This document shows, in pieces, positions 24,858 to 38,900 of a DNA stretch of 64,000 nt. A program made the translations under genes and the position numbers. Position 1 is the stretch's first letter. Every line of letters starts with the position of its first letter. This DNA is from Petrosia ficiformis (lineage: Eukaryota; Porifera; Demospongiae; Haplosclerida; Petrosiidae), in NCBI GenBank assembly GCA_947044365.1, contig OX345647.1, positions 1,650,001 to 1,714,000 on the forward strand. Reading direction: 5' to 3'. The notes beneath the pieces are model-generated. The model saw only the letters and a program-made list of their open reading frames with translations. It was not told the origin of the DNA and did not search any database.

Positions 24858-27800
24858 TAATTGATGTATGCAAAAGCATATAATTGAGTATTAACCAACC
24901 TATTACTGAAAGACTTGCTGTTTCGGACATCTTTGATCCATTTGTGTTTGATACAATAAAATAATAATCTCCATTGTCCATCAAATTAACATTCCTAATC
25001 ATTAAACTACAATCATACGAATTATTGCTAGTCATTTTGGGCAAACTGGAAGTACGTCTAAATATTTGCATATTATGTTTCCAAATGATCTCTGGAATTT
25101 CATCACTGAACACAGTGCATGTCAAAGTAACATCATCTCCATAAGTTACATTAGCATCAGAAGGTCCAGTAATGATTATTGGTTCTGTTAGATAGAGATA
25201 AAGAAAAATTCATATTGAAGTCACAATTGTTTATTTCTATGGTTATAAATTAATTCACAAAGATTAATCAACCAACTGAATGAATGTAGCACATAAAGCT
25301 TTCTCATGGGTTCGAAGTATGTTCATATAGCTATAATATAGTATGCGTTGTATTTTGGTACATAGTTAAGGAAGTTGCATCATTTCAAGGGGCCGGCTTG
25401 GTCAATTAATAGGCGTGGCACTCAAAAGAATGCCTGCTTGAACTCTACAGACCAGCAAAAAGACTGAATGTTGGACACCACAAAGCAGTCATAGGGATAC
25501 TTTTTTCTTATATATCTTGTTCTAAACAAAGACATATAGTTTATGACCAGGGACGTTAGATTCGGTAATTGTGAGACAAGGCTTCATCTTTTTAGGAGCT
25601 AGCTACATCTTCTCACGAGCCTTGTACCAAGGCTATCTAAAGCACCTGGAAACAAAGCTACTTCTCATTATGCTTTCACTGCTGCTTAACAAATGATTCA
25701 TAGCATGTGACATCATCAACCATAGCATGAATCATATAAATCATGGCTTTTAAGTGTATTCAATTATTCACCAACTTGGTGCTAAGGTTGCAACTGTTTG
25801 CAATTGGCACCTCGATATTTGACCTCACTTCCCTTGGTCAAACAGCTTGGTGTAAACAACCTTGACTTTCGCACCTTGGGGTATTGGTGGTAATACATAT
25901 ATATAATACATTCATGAACTGAAATAACAGGTTTTGTTAATGAAATGTTTTATTAGAAAAATGATAGAGATCTTAGATAATGAATATTCTGTTAGCATGA
26001 CTCACCAGTTGTTGTTCTAGTTGTAAAAGTGTTAGTAAGACTGTAGGTTGACCCATTAATATTACTAGACCGCACTTGATAATAGTACTCAGTAGTAGGA
26101 GTTAAACCAGTGATCACTACTGAGTAACTTTCATTAACACTATTGAAATCCATTACACTGTTCACTATATCACTCTCCTGTGTTAGACTAGATTCATTGA
26201 GACCATACAGTACTGTATACTCTTCTGGTGTATATGCTGTACTGTTGACTGTCCATTGAATAGTGACTTCATTTGAAGTTACATTAATGTCAATAATATT
26301 AGTTGCTTGGAAAGGAACAGATGGGCCTAAGGAAAATTAAAGTTTAATAAGTCACTCTATATGTCTATTTCTCACTCCATCTTCTCCTATCCCTCCCTCC
26401 TTCTCTCCCTTCCTCCTCCTCGAGCTCTCTTACCTGACACAGTTATAGTAATTGAACTGCTATTAGACACTATAGGATCTCCTGGAACACTAACATTAAC
26501 TTCACATCTAAACACATTATCTCCAGTATTGTTCAACTCTTGTGTCAATGTACTATTACTTTCTATACTGTCTAGATCAGTAGGTAAACTGGCATTACTA
26601 GTAACATTAATACCATTCATAGTCCATGTGAAGACTTTATCAAATACTAGTTCATCTGTTTCTAGTAGAAGAGGTAGAGTGGCAGTACAGATCAGTGTGA
26701 CTTCATTGTAATCAGGATGCGTGGGAAGATGAAAAGTGGAAGGTGTTAGGTTGATGTCAAGAATAAGACCTAAAGAGAGAAAATGAAAGAGAGATATAAA
26801 CCAATGAACGTGTATATAGATGAATCGAATAGATGGATACATACGTGAACAGTTGAACTTATACGATGTATATTTGCATATATGTATATATGTATGTATA
26901 TATGTATGTACATATGCACAAATGTATATATTGTATGGTATGGTTTGCATGTATTACGTATGAATGAATTAGATCCACCATTGATTGATAAGGCTTATGC
27001 AAAGCATTATTTACGATATTCAGTTATGAGAAAATTAAAAAGTCAGGAATGTGACTTGGGATCGAACACAGGACCTGATATCTATTCAGGCACTCTAACA
27101 TCTGAGCCAACAGACTCCTTGATGGTAGAGGAGTGTAGAATTGTACTAATCCCAAAGCTAGCTTCAGACTCAGCTGTTTCAGATGAGAAGAGTGCTTGAC
27201 TAGATATCAGAAGGTCCTCGGTTGGATCCCTGATCGAATTCATGACTTTTTAGTTTTCATTTGTTTCTAATTCTGTCATGCCTATATATCAGAAAGTACG
27301 TATGAATGTACTTTATGCATTGATGCATTAATGCATGTACGCATATGAATGTATGTATGTATGTATTTATAATTAGTTTTAATGTGATTATGTATATATG
27401 TATTTACTAACCCTCAACATTGATCAAAATGGATGAAGAAACTGAAGTATCTTTTATAAAGCTATTATTAACATTGGAAGTAACCACTGCATCACAACTA
27501 TAATTATCACTGTCTAGTTGAGCAAGGTATTGAAATTGTAATTGTGCAATATAAGTTGATCCTAGCGTTATTGTATTAGTAACAAATAATCTTGAATCTC
27601 CTCTTATTGGAGTACCTCCTTTCCTCCATTCAGTTTTCACTACTGCATCAGGATCATTATTAATTGTTGAGTCAGTGGTGAAGAGACAAATGAAATCCTT
27701 TTGAATACCAGAGAAGTATTGAGATACAATAGTATTTGGAGTGATGATAGGATCACTAGAAATAGCCACTATATATATATAGAAGAACAGCATGACAGAT

Positions 27801-30800
27801 GTAACATTATGATTGATATTATGCATAATATAATTTAATATGTGTATCTGTTTCTGGATATCTGAATTCTGAGTCTGTTTACATTCATAATAACTTCAAT
27901 ATTAGGCTGTGATGACTAATATATAAATGTATCAGTAAGGTTGCCATATTCAATTGATTGCCTCCACCTCTTACAAAACCTTGATGTGCACATATTTATT
28001 ATGTGTATGCATTCACAGACATATGGAAACTTATACAGAATACAGACACAATCACACACACAAGTATACATACAACATGCAAAAACACATAAATAGACAC
28101 ACACACATATGCATGAGGTGATTGTAATTACTCACTTTGAACAAATACTGTGACTGTACTGTTAGCTGATAAATAGGAATATATGTCTGACTTTATTAGT
28201 ACACTACATAGATATACTCCAGCTTCAGCCGAAACTACTATACCAAGATCAAGAGAGGACTTTCCTTCTGATAGTATAGTAGTTATCCCTTCACTTATAT
28301 TAGAGTCTCTGTGTTCCCAGGTGATGGAGGAGATAGTTCCATTTAGGGAGTCTGGCAGTGTTACTTGGCATTCAAGTTTGAGAGATTCACCAAGGACTAC
28401 TGATATCTGAGACTGTGGCTCAATGTTAACTTGTGGTTGAGGAACTAATATGGATAAACATAGATAGATGAGATGCATATGAAGGATATATTAACATGTG
28501 AGTATGCAATTCCAGGACTTGTTGAAGGCAAGAAAGAAGCACATCTGCAGCGTTAATATTTGAATGTTTCATCATTTTTCTTAAGTACTTTCCTACAATT
28601 TTTATAGTGCAAGAGCTGTACTTCGTCCATATTTTAGTTTATGGTGTAATTAGTTGCACTCTTAATTTGTCTAAAATCTAAAAAAATAATTAACAACATT
28701 TTTTTTCAATTGCAAGTGATGAGCATCACTTGCAATTGAAATGTATGGGTGGCCATTTTTTTTCAATGCTATCCCTACATAGAGAGTACTACCGTACTAT
28801 ACTGATATATATATATATATATATATAAATATATATATAGGGAACACTTCCACAAATACAATATGTAATTGTAAAGCTGGATGATAACACCAAATGGTAT
28901 ATAATTATAATATACACGTATACATATATATATATATAATTTATAATATACATGTATATACAATTTATATACATGTATATTATAAATTATAATACATGTG
29001 TATATATACGTATATATATATATATATATAATATATATATATATACACATGTATAATTATAATTATATACCATTTGGTGTTATCATCCAGCTTTACAATT
29101 ACATATTGTATATGTGGAAGTGTTCCTGTAGGCTTATAGTGTATATTCTACACATATTAGCTATGTAAATATGTATAACGCATTACTATTATTATAAACC
29201 TATCTATTTAGCATTTGATTCCATCTTGGGTGTGGTATATTACAAATGGCGTCCTATTGTAAGGCAGGTTGCTGAAAGTATTCGTTGTCTAGGTCAAGAA
29301 ACAGAACAGTACGACAATACTTCTAAGTTCAGTGGAACGTAACTGTAAATGAATTTGTATTTGCGCTAGAACTACTTTGATTAGAAATCTTTTTTTATGA
29401 AAAAGAAGAATAATAATAATTATGATGAAGATTTAGCCAGTTTTGGTACTTGTAGGTTCTCTATTATAACAAGCGTCTCTGGCCATCTAGAAGATATTTT
29501 AGACATAAACGCAATCCATATCAAAGTAAGTTATGTGTGTATTTAAACTTATCTGTATATATTAGCAGAGATTTCAGCTCATTATTTGCAATTGAAATGT
29601 ATGGGTGGCCATATGTTTCTGGGTCATCCCTACATAGAGAGTACTATCGTACTCTGTACTCTCTGATTTAATGTATGTATGCACTCATTGATCGATTTGA
29701 TAGGCTATCAGAATATTGAACTATTATTAAATTGTGTATTGGTTAATTTGTTTAACTCTGTAAAAAATACACATGCAGTTTTATATTAACTACTCAAGAA
29801 GTTCATGAGATCTGTAATAAGGTACTGCGTTATGTGTTTTAATATAGCACTCAGGTGAGTCAAAAAAGGTATATAATGCATTCATCTTTGCCTTGTACTT
29901 TACGTACATTTGACCTTTGTTGAACAACTTTCATGTCATTAAACTAGTGCTGTTTTAGTATGACAATACTGATCAATTTTAGTTATATATATAGTATGTC
30001 TAGTTTATCAAAATTTTAGTTATAGTTATAGTTAATTAATTAAAACAATGTTTGGCTTACTAAAAGAGTTTTAGTTTAGTTAACTAACTTTATTGACCAA
30101 TTTCATTTAAGTTAGTTATAGTTATTACTGCAGACATGTAATTTAGTTATAGTTTAGTGAACTAAAAGTCACAATGTCTTACACTAAAAGAGGTTTTAGT
30201 TTTAGTTGTAGTTAACTAAAATAACACTAATTAAAAAATGCAATGGAAGCAAACTGAGGTTTATGGTATAAACCTAGTTTAATGTATGTTGTTGCAGCCA
30301 TCCAATTAGATATGTATATAGTCAGGCTGATTAGGTAGTCATGTGGGCAAATGTTACCCAAGACCAAAAGGCACAGTTTAAAGGTTAAGTAGGTGCTATG
30401 GTGTTGCAAAAATGACTTCAAACAAGGAGTGGTTGGTTATTCCCACATGAAGGTCAGGTACACATAGTCTACTGAGGTAGCCTATGAAGAAGCTCTTGCC
30501 ACTGCAAGTTCACTCTCTACTGAATTGCTGTAAGCTGTGTTCAATCATTGAATTACCCACCCTTATCCCACCAATTATTTTATCATTCCATTAATAATCA
30601 TTTTGAGGTGGGCGATGCTCACTGTGGGGCTTATCCCCACAACAGGCTTGCAGGCAAAGACAAGAGCCTTTTGCCAGGGCCTAGGGATCCCTCGGGGCTA
30701 ATTGTCTGCCAGACATTCTGTTTTAAACAGAATGTCTGGCAAAAATAGTCTGTTTAAACATATAATAATAACTGGCAAATCATCAATTAAAAGCATATAA

Positions 30801-33800
30801 GACTATTGGTCCTGGAGTTAGGTTGCAGTATGTGTGTTTTACTTGCAGACTGAAATTAATGGCAATTAGTTACAGTTATATGTATGTACGTATGTATTTA
30901 TGCACAAACATATGTACACACATGTATGCAAGTATGCATACATGTGTATGTAGTGTATGCATGCATGCATACATTTATCTTTGTATGTATTTCACATACC
31001 CGAACATGTCCTCAAGTCATCATTCAATTGATAACCAGTATTACATTCACAAACAAAACTTCCAATAGTGTTTATACATATCTGCTCACAACTGTTTAAG
31101 GAGCTATCAGTACACTCATCAATATCTGTCAAAAGTAATGTATAATAATTATTATTTATAAAATTTATATATTTTTAGGTTCTATATCCCATTCATTACA
31201 CATAAGATGAAACAAGATAGCGTAACTCACCAATAGTCGACCACCTAAGCGTGTAGTGGTCGTAACCAATGCATAGCCTACTTTGTTGGATTTTTGCTAA
31301 GCGAACGCTCAACGATAGATCGAGTGTCGTACTTTACCAATTATTAACCCTCTGTTTTAAACAGAAAGATTTCTGTATACGGTTAATAAGAGAATATGTT
31401 AGGTTATTAATACTCGCCCACCTCTAGTTATTAATACCTGCCCACCTCTAGCATTACATTTGCATTCACGCATTCTTGCCCACAACAAAATATCAACCTT
31501 CTGTTGCTGCATATTAATATTGCTAGAAAATAGTTTGAAAACCATCATAATGAACATTATCTAGTAAATCAGCAACAAAAGAGAAATCAAAATTTCAAAT
31601 TTCATATTATTTAAGCTAAGAAAGAGGTATTGATTTTTTTGACAAAAAGAACTATCGCATCACATACAATTCATAGTGCTACAGAGTACGAAAGGACAAA
31701 TTCCTCTGATGAGACATAACCACAAAACCCAAACTTTCACAATTGAAATGGCCTTTTTTCTGTAGGAGCTGGGTACCCAATTACATTTCCTTTTTAGTTT
31801 TGCCATACGTAATTCTTGAGGCCTACTTTAGAAAGTCAGCAAGCTCTTGTTTTCTTCCTTGGTGAGATAGGGGTCTGAGGCAGACTTGGCTCTGTGCTCC
31901 ACTCGTCTTTACAAACAGTCTCCAACCCTTTTTTGCCGCTCCATGGCAAAGACTCGTGATGAAGTATTAACACTTCATACAGTAATTTGAATATAATTTG
32001 TATTTAAAGGCTCAGAAGAATCAATCCAATTTTGTGGCATATAGATGATAGATGTTAGTATAAATGGAGTTATTTTGGGAAAGATACACAACACATTTGA
32101 ATATAATATATATGTATTATTATTATAAAATATCTCATAATTATATGAATTATAATGAAGTAATAAACCAGATTGACTAATAGGTTTAGTAACTATATTA
32201 ATGGTGATATTAGTGTATATAGAGAAAAAAAAACATCCCTATATTTGCTTTGTGATGACTATGTATTAAGCATTGCTGATGGCACTAGTGTCTCTACCTT
32301 TCTGTGTACTCCAAAGCTGGGGCCTGAAGAAGTAAGTGTAAGCCTGACTGCAGTCTAAGTACACAGATCTTTGATGAACTGACTGAAGTACTCCTACAAG
32401 GTTCTAAATGATGACTTCCAAACTTAACAACTTATTATACTTACTTGTTAAAGATTCTTGCATAATATTTATACTGTTTCTCTGCTATATACAACAGTTA
32501 TTAGCAGTTTCTGAATCTTCCTGGCTTGTCTGTAGCTCGAAGAGCCTCGAACGCGCGTTCTTTTACGCGCCACGCCCATTAATTGACCGAGCCCCCAGGA
32601 ATGACGCAACTTCCTTAACTACGTATACAACGCATAGTCGCGCAAGTGACACAAACATAAATTATATATATTATATATACATTAAACCCCGTGGAAAACA
32701 ATTATAGGGATGGCCCTACGGGCCATAAAAAATTGGTATTGAAATATCAATATGACATTATTGTAGTAAACATACCATCAAAACACTGAATTTCCTCAAT
32801 ATCATCACAACAGTCACCAAATCTATGACAGGCTTGATCACAATAACAAACTGTATCTGCTACAAAAACAAAACAAGGACCCACCACACAACAACCATCA
32901 AATCCTAAAGCAGCACAGGAAGCTTTAGCTACAAGTGATAGTAGCACAAAAACATTAATAGAAGGTATGATCTAATGTATTGCAAAGGGCTCAGAAGTAA
33001 AGTGGGCTAACTCAAAATCAACTATTGGAAATTGTCCATAGTGCATAAAAATTGGCATACCCACAACCGAATATAAAATAGTCTTGATTTTTAAAAATTT
33101 TTATCTGCACCTGAAACACATTTTGAACGTGTTTTCATGTTAACTAGGGTGATTACTGTTTTGTGAGTTAGACCATTTCACTTCTCAGCTGTAGTATTGA
33201 ATATAAGTAACATCAGTTGCATAGCCAGCCTTGGACAGTTGCAGGGGCACAATGTTTGGCAGGCGAAGCATGCTACCTCTCATTAATAATTCATGAGGTT
33301 ATGAAATTAAAATGTCACTTCATTAATCATAGTTTAAGTGTAGAGAACTCGAACGACGTCCGTCCTTCTTTCAATCCTAGTCCTTGTTTCGGTAGACAAT
33401 TTATTCTAAGGTTGACTGGATTCTCATTGCCAAAGATTTTATTGAAAAAAATCAAGAAAATGCACACGACGTTTTTTTCAATAAAATCTTTGGCAATGAG
33501 AATCCAGTCAACCTTAGAACTTCATTAATCAACAAGTCAAAAAAATGCTATTTTACTAGTGCTAGATAGACCAATTACAACATGATTTTATGTATGTATG
33601 TTCTATCTGTATGTTTGCATTATGGATTGCACATACCTGAACAAGTCATTGAGTCCTCATTCAATTGGTATCCAGGATTACAGTTGCAAATAAAACTTCC
33701 AATAGTGTTTATACATATCTGTTCACATTCTATTCCTGGTTGTTGAACAACTCCATTTACTTGAAAAGCATATACTCCTGGACATCCCACATTACTCAGT

Positions 33801-35658
33801 GTAATAATATCTAAGATACTACTATTAAGTGATTCTGTCAAACTGATGAAGTCAAAACCATTGCCTGCATTAAGTCCTGCTTCTCCTACTTCTGGTAGGA
33901 AAAAAAAAGGGGTTGTATCTAGGTCTCCATACAAGAAGAAGACGAAAGAGTAAAAACCATCTGTCGCTAGGATGCACTGGTATGCGAATTGCTATTGTGT
34001 GCATGGAAATAAAAGAGAAATATAATAGTAATAACATATGTATGGTATTATTATATTTGGATAATTTACTATTAAATTTTCATCATGAGGAATCCATGTT
34101 GCAATAAGCACTTGTGTAGCTGAGAATGTTGGTAATTCAGGAAAAGCACTTGCTACTTCCTCTCTGACTCTCTGAATAGTATCGTTGTTTGTCGTTACTC
34201 TATACATCAACTCCTTAGGAATGTATTCATACACATCAAACCACAATGGAACAATTAGTGGAGTATCAATAGGAAAACCTTCTTGAATAGAAAAAGTCTC
34301 ATTGAAATAGTCTTGGTCTTCAAAGGATAGATAACCATTTCCTAACTACATACAAACACAAAGAATACATATATGATTAGCTTTATACAGTATAATTATA
34401 TACATATCTAGTGAATATTGATAATGAAATTTGAAACTCACAAATACTTCGGTATAAGTTGTATTGTAGAAAATGAAACCAGTATCCAGTTGTATGGGTA
34501 TTGCATCATCATTAGAGATAAAAATATCAGATTCATCGCCAAATTCAAATCCAAAAGGAAATAATTGATTACTGTAGCAGTTAACTTTATCACACTCATT
34601 GATATCTGTCATAATTATATATGTGAGTGTATAATTATTTATGTAAAGTATAATGTATGCAAGTATGTTATACATATGTATGTATGTATATATAATAATT
34701 ATAATAATTATATTTATGTAATTATACATGTTTATTTATTTATAGTATTTCTTGAAATGATGACCAATGAGATTGCAGGAAAAGCATCACCTGTGTCAAC
34801 GGCAGGTTTTATATCTGACCATAGGGTGCTATATCTGATTTATAAATCTGTGGTTTACTTTGATGGTTCGCCGTATTAAGAGATATATGTAATATATATA
34901 ACATGACTTCGAGGTGTGTATCAGCAATATCAGACCTGAACCCCGAGATAGTAGCCCGAGGCAAAGCCAAGGGCTGCTATTGAGGGGTGAAGGGCTGATA
35001 TTGCTGATACACACCGAGAAGCCATGCTATATATAATATATTCTTTACCTAACATGTACATCAATGTTACCTGACATCTACAGCTCTACCGTACGCTTCT
35101 TTCCAACTCTTTTCAATTTACAACTTGACTGCGCATGCTCAGACTGATGCAATCTATTATGAATATCATTATAGGTCTTATATCAGCCCTGTGGTTGGGT
35201 GTATATCGTGTATATAACACCTGTCGGTAACTTTGATGTGGCTGTTAGCTATGGCATACATATATATATATATACATGCAGAATTTATGATGAATATATA
35301 AATGAAGGGCTCAGAGGTAAAGTGGGCTAACCCAAAATCAACTACTGGAAATTGTCCATAGTGCATAAAAATACATTACAAATGGGCATACTCCACTACC
35401 AAATAGTTATGATTTGTTAAATTTTTATCTGCATCCTGAAACACATTTTGAGCGTCTTTTCATGTTAACTAGGGTGATTACTGTTTTGTGAGTTAGACCA
35501 TTTCACTTCTCACCCGTTCAAATGAAGTATTGAATATAAATAACATCAGTGGCATAGACAGCCTTGGACAGTTGCAGGGGCACAATGTTTGGCATGTGAA
35601 GCATGCTGAAATTTATAATTCTCATTAATTATTCATAAAGGATATGGGATATGACATG

Positions 35659-35724
<66 letters not shown>

Positions 35725-35848
35725 ACAGCCCTTCACCCCTCCATAGCAGCCCTTGGCTTCGCCTCAGGCTGCTATTTCGGGGTTCAGGTCTAATATTGCT
35801 GCTATATACACACCTCGAAGCCATGTTATATCTATTACATAATTTTAT

Positions 35849-35922
<74 letters not shown>

Positions 35923-38900
35923 TATATATACCATAGCTAATAGCTACATCAAAGTTACCCACAGGTGTTATATACACAATATCCACCTAACCACAGGTGG
36001 ATATGAAACCACAGGGCTGATATAAGACCTATAATCATATTCATAATAGATTGCATCAGTCTGAGCATCAGTCAAGTTATAAATTGAAAAGAGTTGGAGA
36101 CGAGTTATTTACAAATGGAAAAAGGAGCGTAGAGCCATAGATGTCAGGTAGTATTGCGTACATGTTAGGTATAGAATATATTATATGTAGCGTGGCTTCT
36201 CGGTGTGTATCAGCAATATCAGCCCTTCACCCTTCGGGCTGCTATCACTGGGTTTAGGTCTGATATTGCTGATACACACCTCGAAGCCATGTTATATATA
36301 TTACATATATATATATATATGCCTAGACTAGGTATGGCATTACATGTACATGTATGTATTCTAAACAATGAACTAATTGTTACGACTATTTCGTTTTGTA
36401 GTGTTGCAAGAATTTAACAATTAGTTGGTTATTCAGGATACATACTACTGTGTAATAAACCATAGCATGAATAATATCGTTTGATCTTAAACGTTCTACT
36501 GAGGGATCTTTTAGTAAAAAACTGGGATTTATTTTGTTTAGAGCCTGGTCTGTATAGTGCAAAACCACAAACAAGTCTGAGACAACCTACATTCATGCAG
36601 GTTCATTGTGGGTTAACTTCCTAAAGATGGCTATGAATATGTTTTAAATAGGTTTCCAAACCTTTTAATGGCTAGGTTTAATTTTTGTGGTGCATGTACG
36701 TACGTATATGTATTTCACATACCTGAACAAGTCATCAAGTCATCATTTAATTGATAACCAGTATTACATTCACAAACAAAACTTCCCATAGTGTTTATAC
36801 ATATCTGATCACAACTGCACTGCAAAAACTAAATCGTTAAAATAACCATTTTATTGGTTAGTACAGTTGCAAGGAAAAGCATGAGTTCCAATTTAGATTG
36901 TCAATTGTCATAGAGGATGTTGTGGCTACATGCATGATGTTACTACGACATAATGTGCACCAAATATTGAAATGCATAATTAAATTATGTGTTTACGGGT
37001 TTACATATCCTTTTGATGGCCAGATACAATTACATATACTTTAGTATAAATTATACCAAACCTTTGACATGAAATATGAGTAGACAGCACCCTAAAATTA
37101 TATAGCTTCAATTGTTATTGAATATAATTAGTACAAAGTATCTATGGTATTATATGTATTTATCATGAACAACAAACTAATTGTTAAATCCTTGCAACTG
37201 TACTAACCATTAAATTAGTTATTTTAACTATTTTATTTTTGCAGTGTGTTTAAGGAGCTATTAGCACACTCATCAATATCTGTTAAAAGTAATGTATAAT
37301 ATTATTTATAAAATTTATTAGGTGAAAGAAGATACTCCACTGCTGAATGTGATCTATTCTAAGTTTGTAACTCCATTTCACCTTTTTGGCACACATACAT
37401 GTATGTTTGTGTATGTACTTACATACCTGAACATGTCATCAAGTCGTCATTCAATTGAAAACCAGTATCACATTCACAAACAAAACTTCCATTAGTGTTT
37501 CTACATATCTGATCACATCCATTTAAGGAGCTATTAGCACATGTGTCAATACCTGTCAAATATTATGCATAATATTATGTATAACATTGTACCCCCTTTA
37601 GAAACTGTCATAATAAGATAAACAAGAAAAAATTCAACAGCTTCAATCTTATTTGATTTAGTTATATATATAATTACAATTACATAATTGCATATACATA
37701 GTGATGGCCGGTTTGGTAGGGCTAGAAAATGTGTGAAGCCTGCCTTATAAGTTATAATTGATTCATAATGATAGTGGTTAAAGTGTGAGATTTTATTGAG
37801 CTAAAATAACATGATGAATAATTCTGAAATGCAGAACGTTTCAACTCCAAGGTCTTCTTCAGCTGTATGCTGATGGTGGTCTTGTAAAGACCTCTCCTAG
37901 GTTGAAGCCTACAAGTAACAAGTGTATATAGAGAAAAAAGTATCTCTATGATTGCTTTATGGTGTCCAGCATTCAGTAATCAGTAATCATGGCTAACTTT
38001 ATCATGCTTGAAACACAACATCCTATTATAGTTAATATTTTGATTATCTACTCTCTTTACCTTTTAAATAACCTTGTAGAACTTTAGGAATATATTCCAG
38101 GTAGAATAGTTAGCTATTAGTTCCAGTTTCTACGTAAGCTACACAGCTTTCTTTCTGCTGGTCTGTAGAGCTTGAGTGCGCGTTCTTTTACAGTGTCTCC
38201 AGGGGGAATTTCTTGTAATTCCCCAGATTAGAATAAATTTAGCCCTAGAAATTCCCTGACCCAGTTTCAAATTACCCCAGAAAATCCTTGAATTTTATCC
38301 TAGAAATTCCCCGACCCTGTCCCAAATATCCCTAGAAATTACCCCAAATTTCAGACTTTTTTTTAATAATTCACAATTTTGTTTTCCTAATTCACAATTG
38401 TTTTTATTTATGAACATCATAAACTGATAAACTCAATCTTGTTCACTTTCTGAAGTCTGAATTGTACATTTCAACATTGATACATGATACATGCTTTCCT
38501 GGTTACAGAAAAAAACGAACTACAGTAGCCAGCTGTTTTTGTTTGTGGAAATATCAGTGCTCTCGTCAATGATGATGGCCTCGGAGAATTTGATGTTTCG
38601 TAAGATCTCATCGAAGGCATTTCAAAACTTTTTGGCTAAAACATTTTTTATTATACATGTTTGTACTTCGTGTTTTGGTATTCTTGCTAGAAAATTGTTG
38701 TGCTATTTTTGAATCAGTGAACGTTATTGAGACAAGATCAGACAGATGATCCATCACTTGAAACGGCAAGTTATGTTCTACAAACAAGGCTGCTAATTTG
38801 ATTTCAGCTTTTTTCACATCATCTGTTGATTGTCAACTACCATGATTTATCTATAGGCTTTGTTGCCGCCATGCGTGAAGCTACGATTTCTTCTGTGAAA

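Larger units (their letters stand above)
34880..36310. repeat. Cluster of nested palindromic repeats upstream of the gene B NIDO exons
   Basis: Near-palindromes with CAGCAATATCAG and CTGATATTGCTG arms occur at about 34905-35030, 35720-35830 and 36190-36300, separated by TA arrays (35656-35722, 35846-35925). Arms with CTTATATCAGCCCTGTGG (about 35178) and their inverted partner (about 36010-36080) enclose the cluster. Between them, 35281-35640 is a copy of the SMB-flanking block without the SMB exon. Confidence 0.7.

Noticed and set aside
26361..26711. 116-codon plus-strand frame opposite Ig3 of gene B
   Set aside because: Antisense of a conserved Ig exon with good splice sites; no domain in the plus frame.
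36723..37279. The MITE acting as a new in-frame intron of the EGF exon
   Set aside because: I tested this by hand. A stop (TAA) comes before the best internal donor, and joining the upstream exon to the element's acceptor meets TGA within four codons. Exon skipping fits better.
38491..38817. A host gene at the short open frames within 38191-39079
   Set aside because: The minus frame resembles a fragment of hAT transposase and the whole stretch is bounded by hAT ends and an 8-bp duplication.
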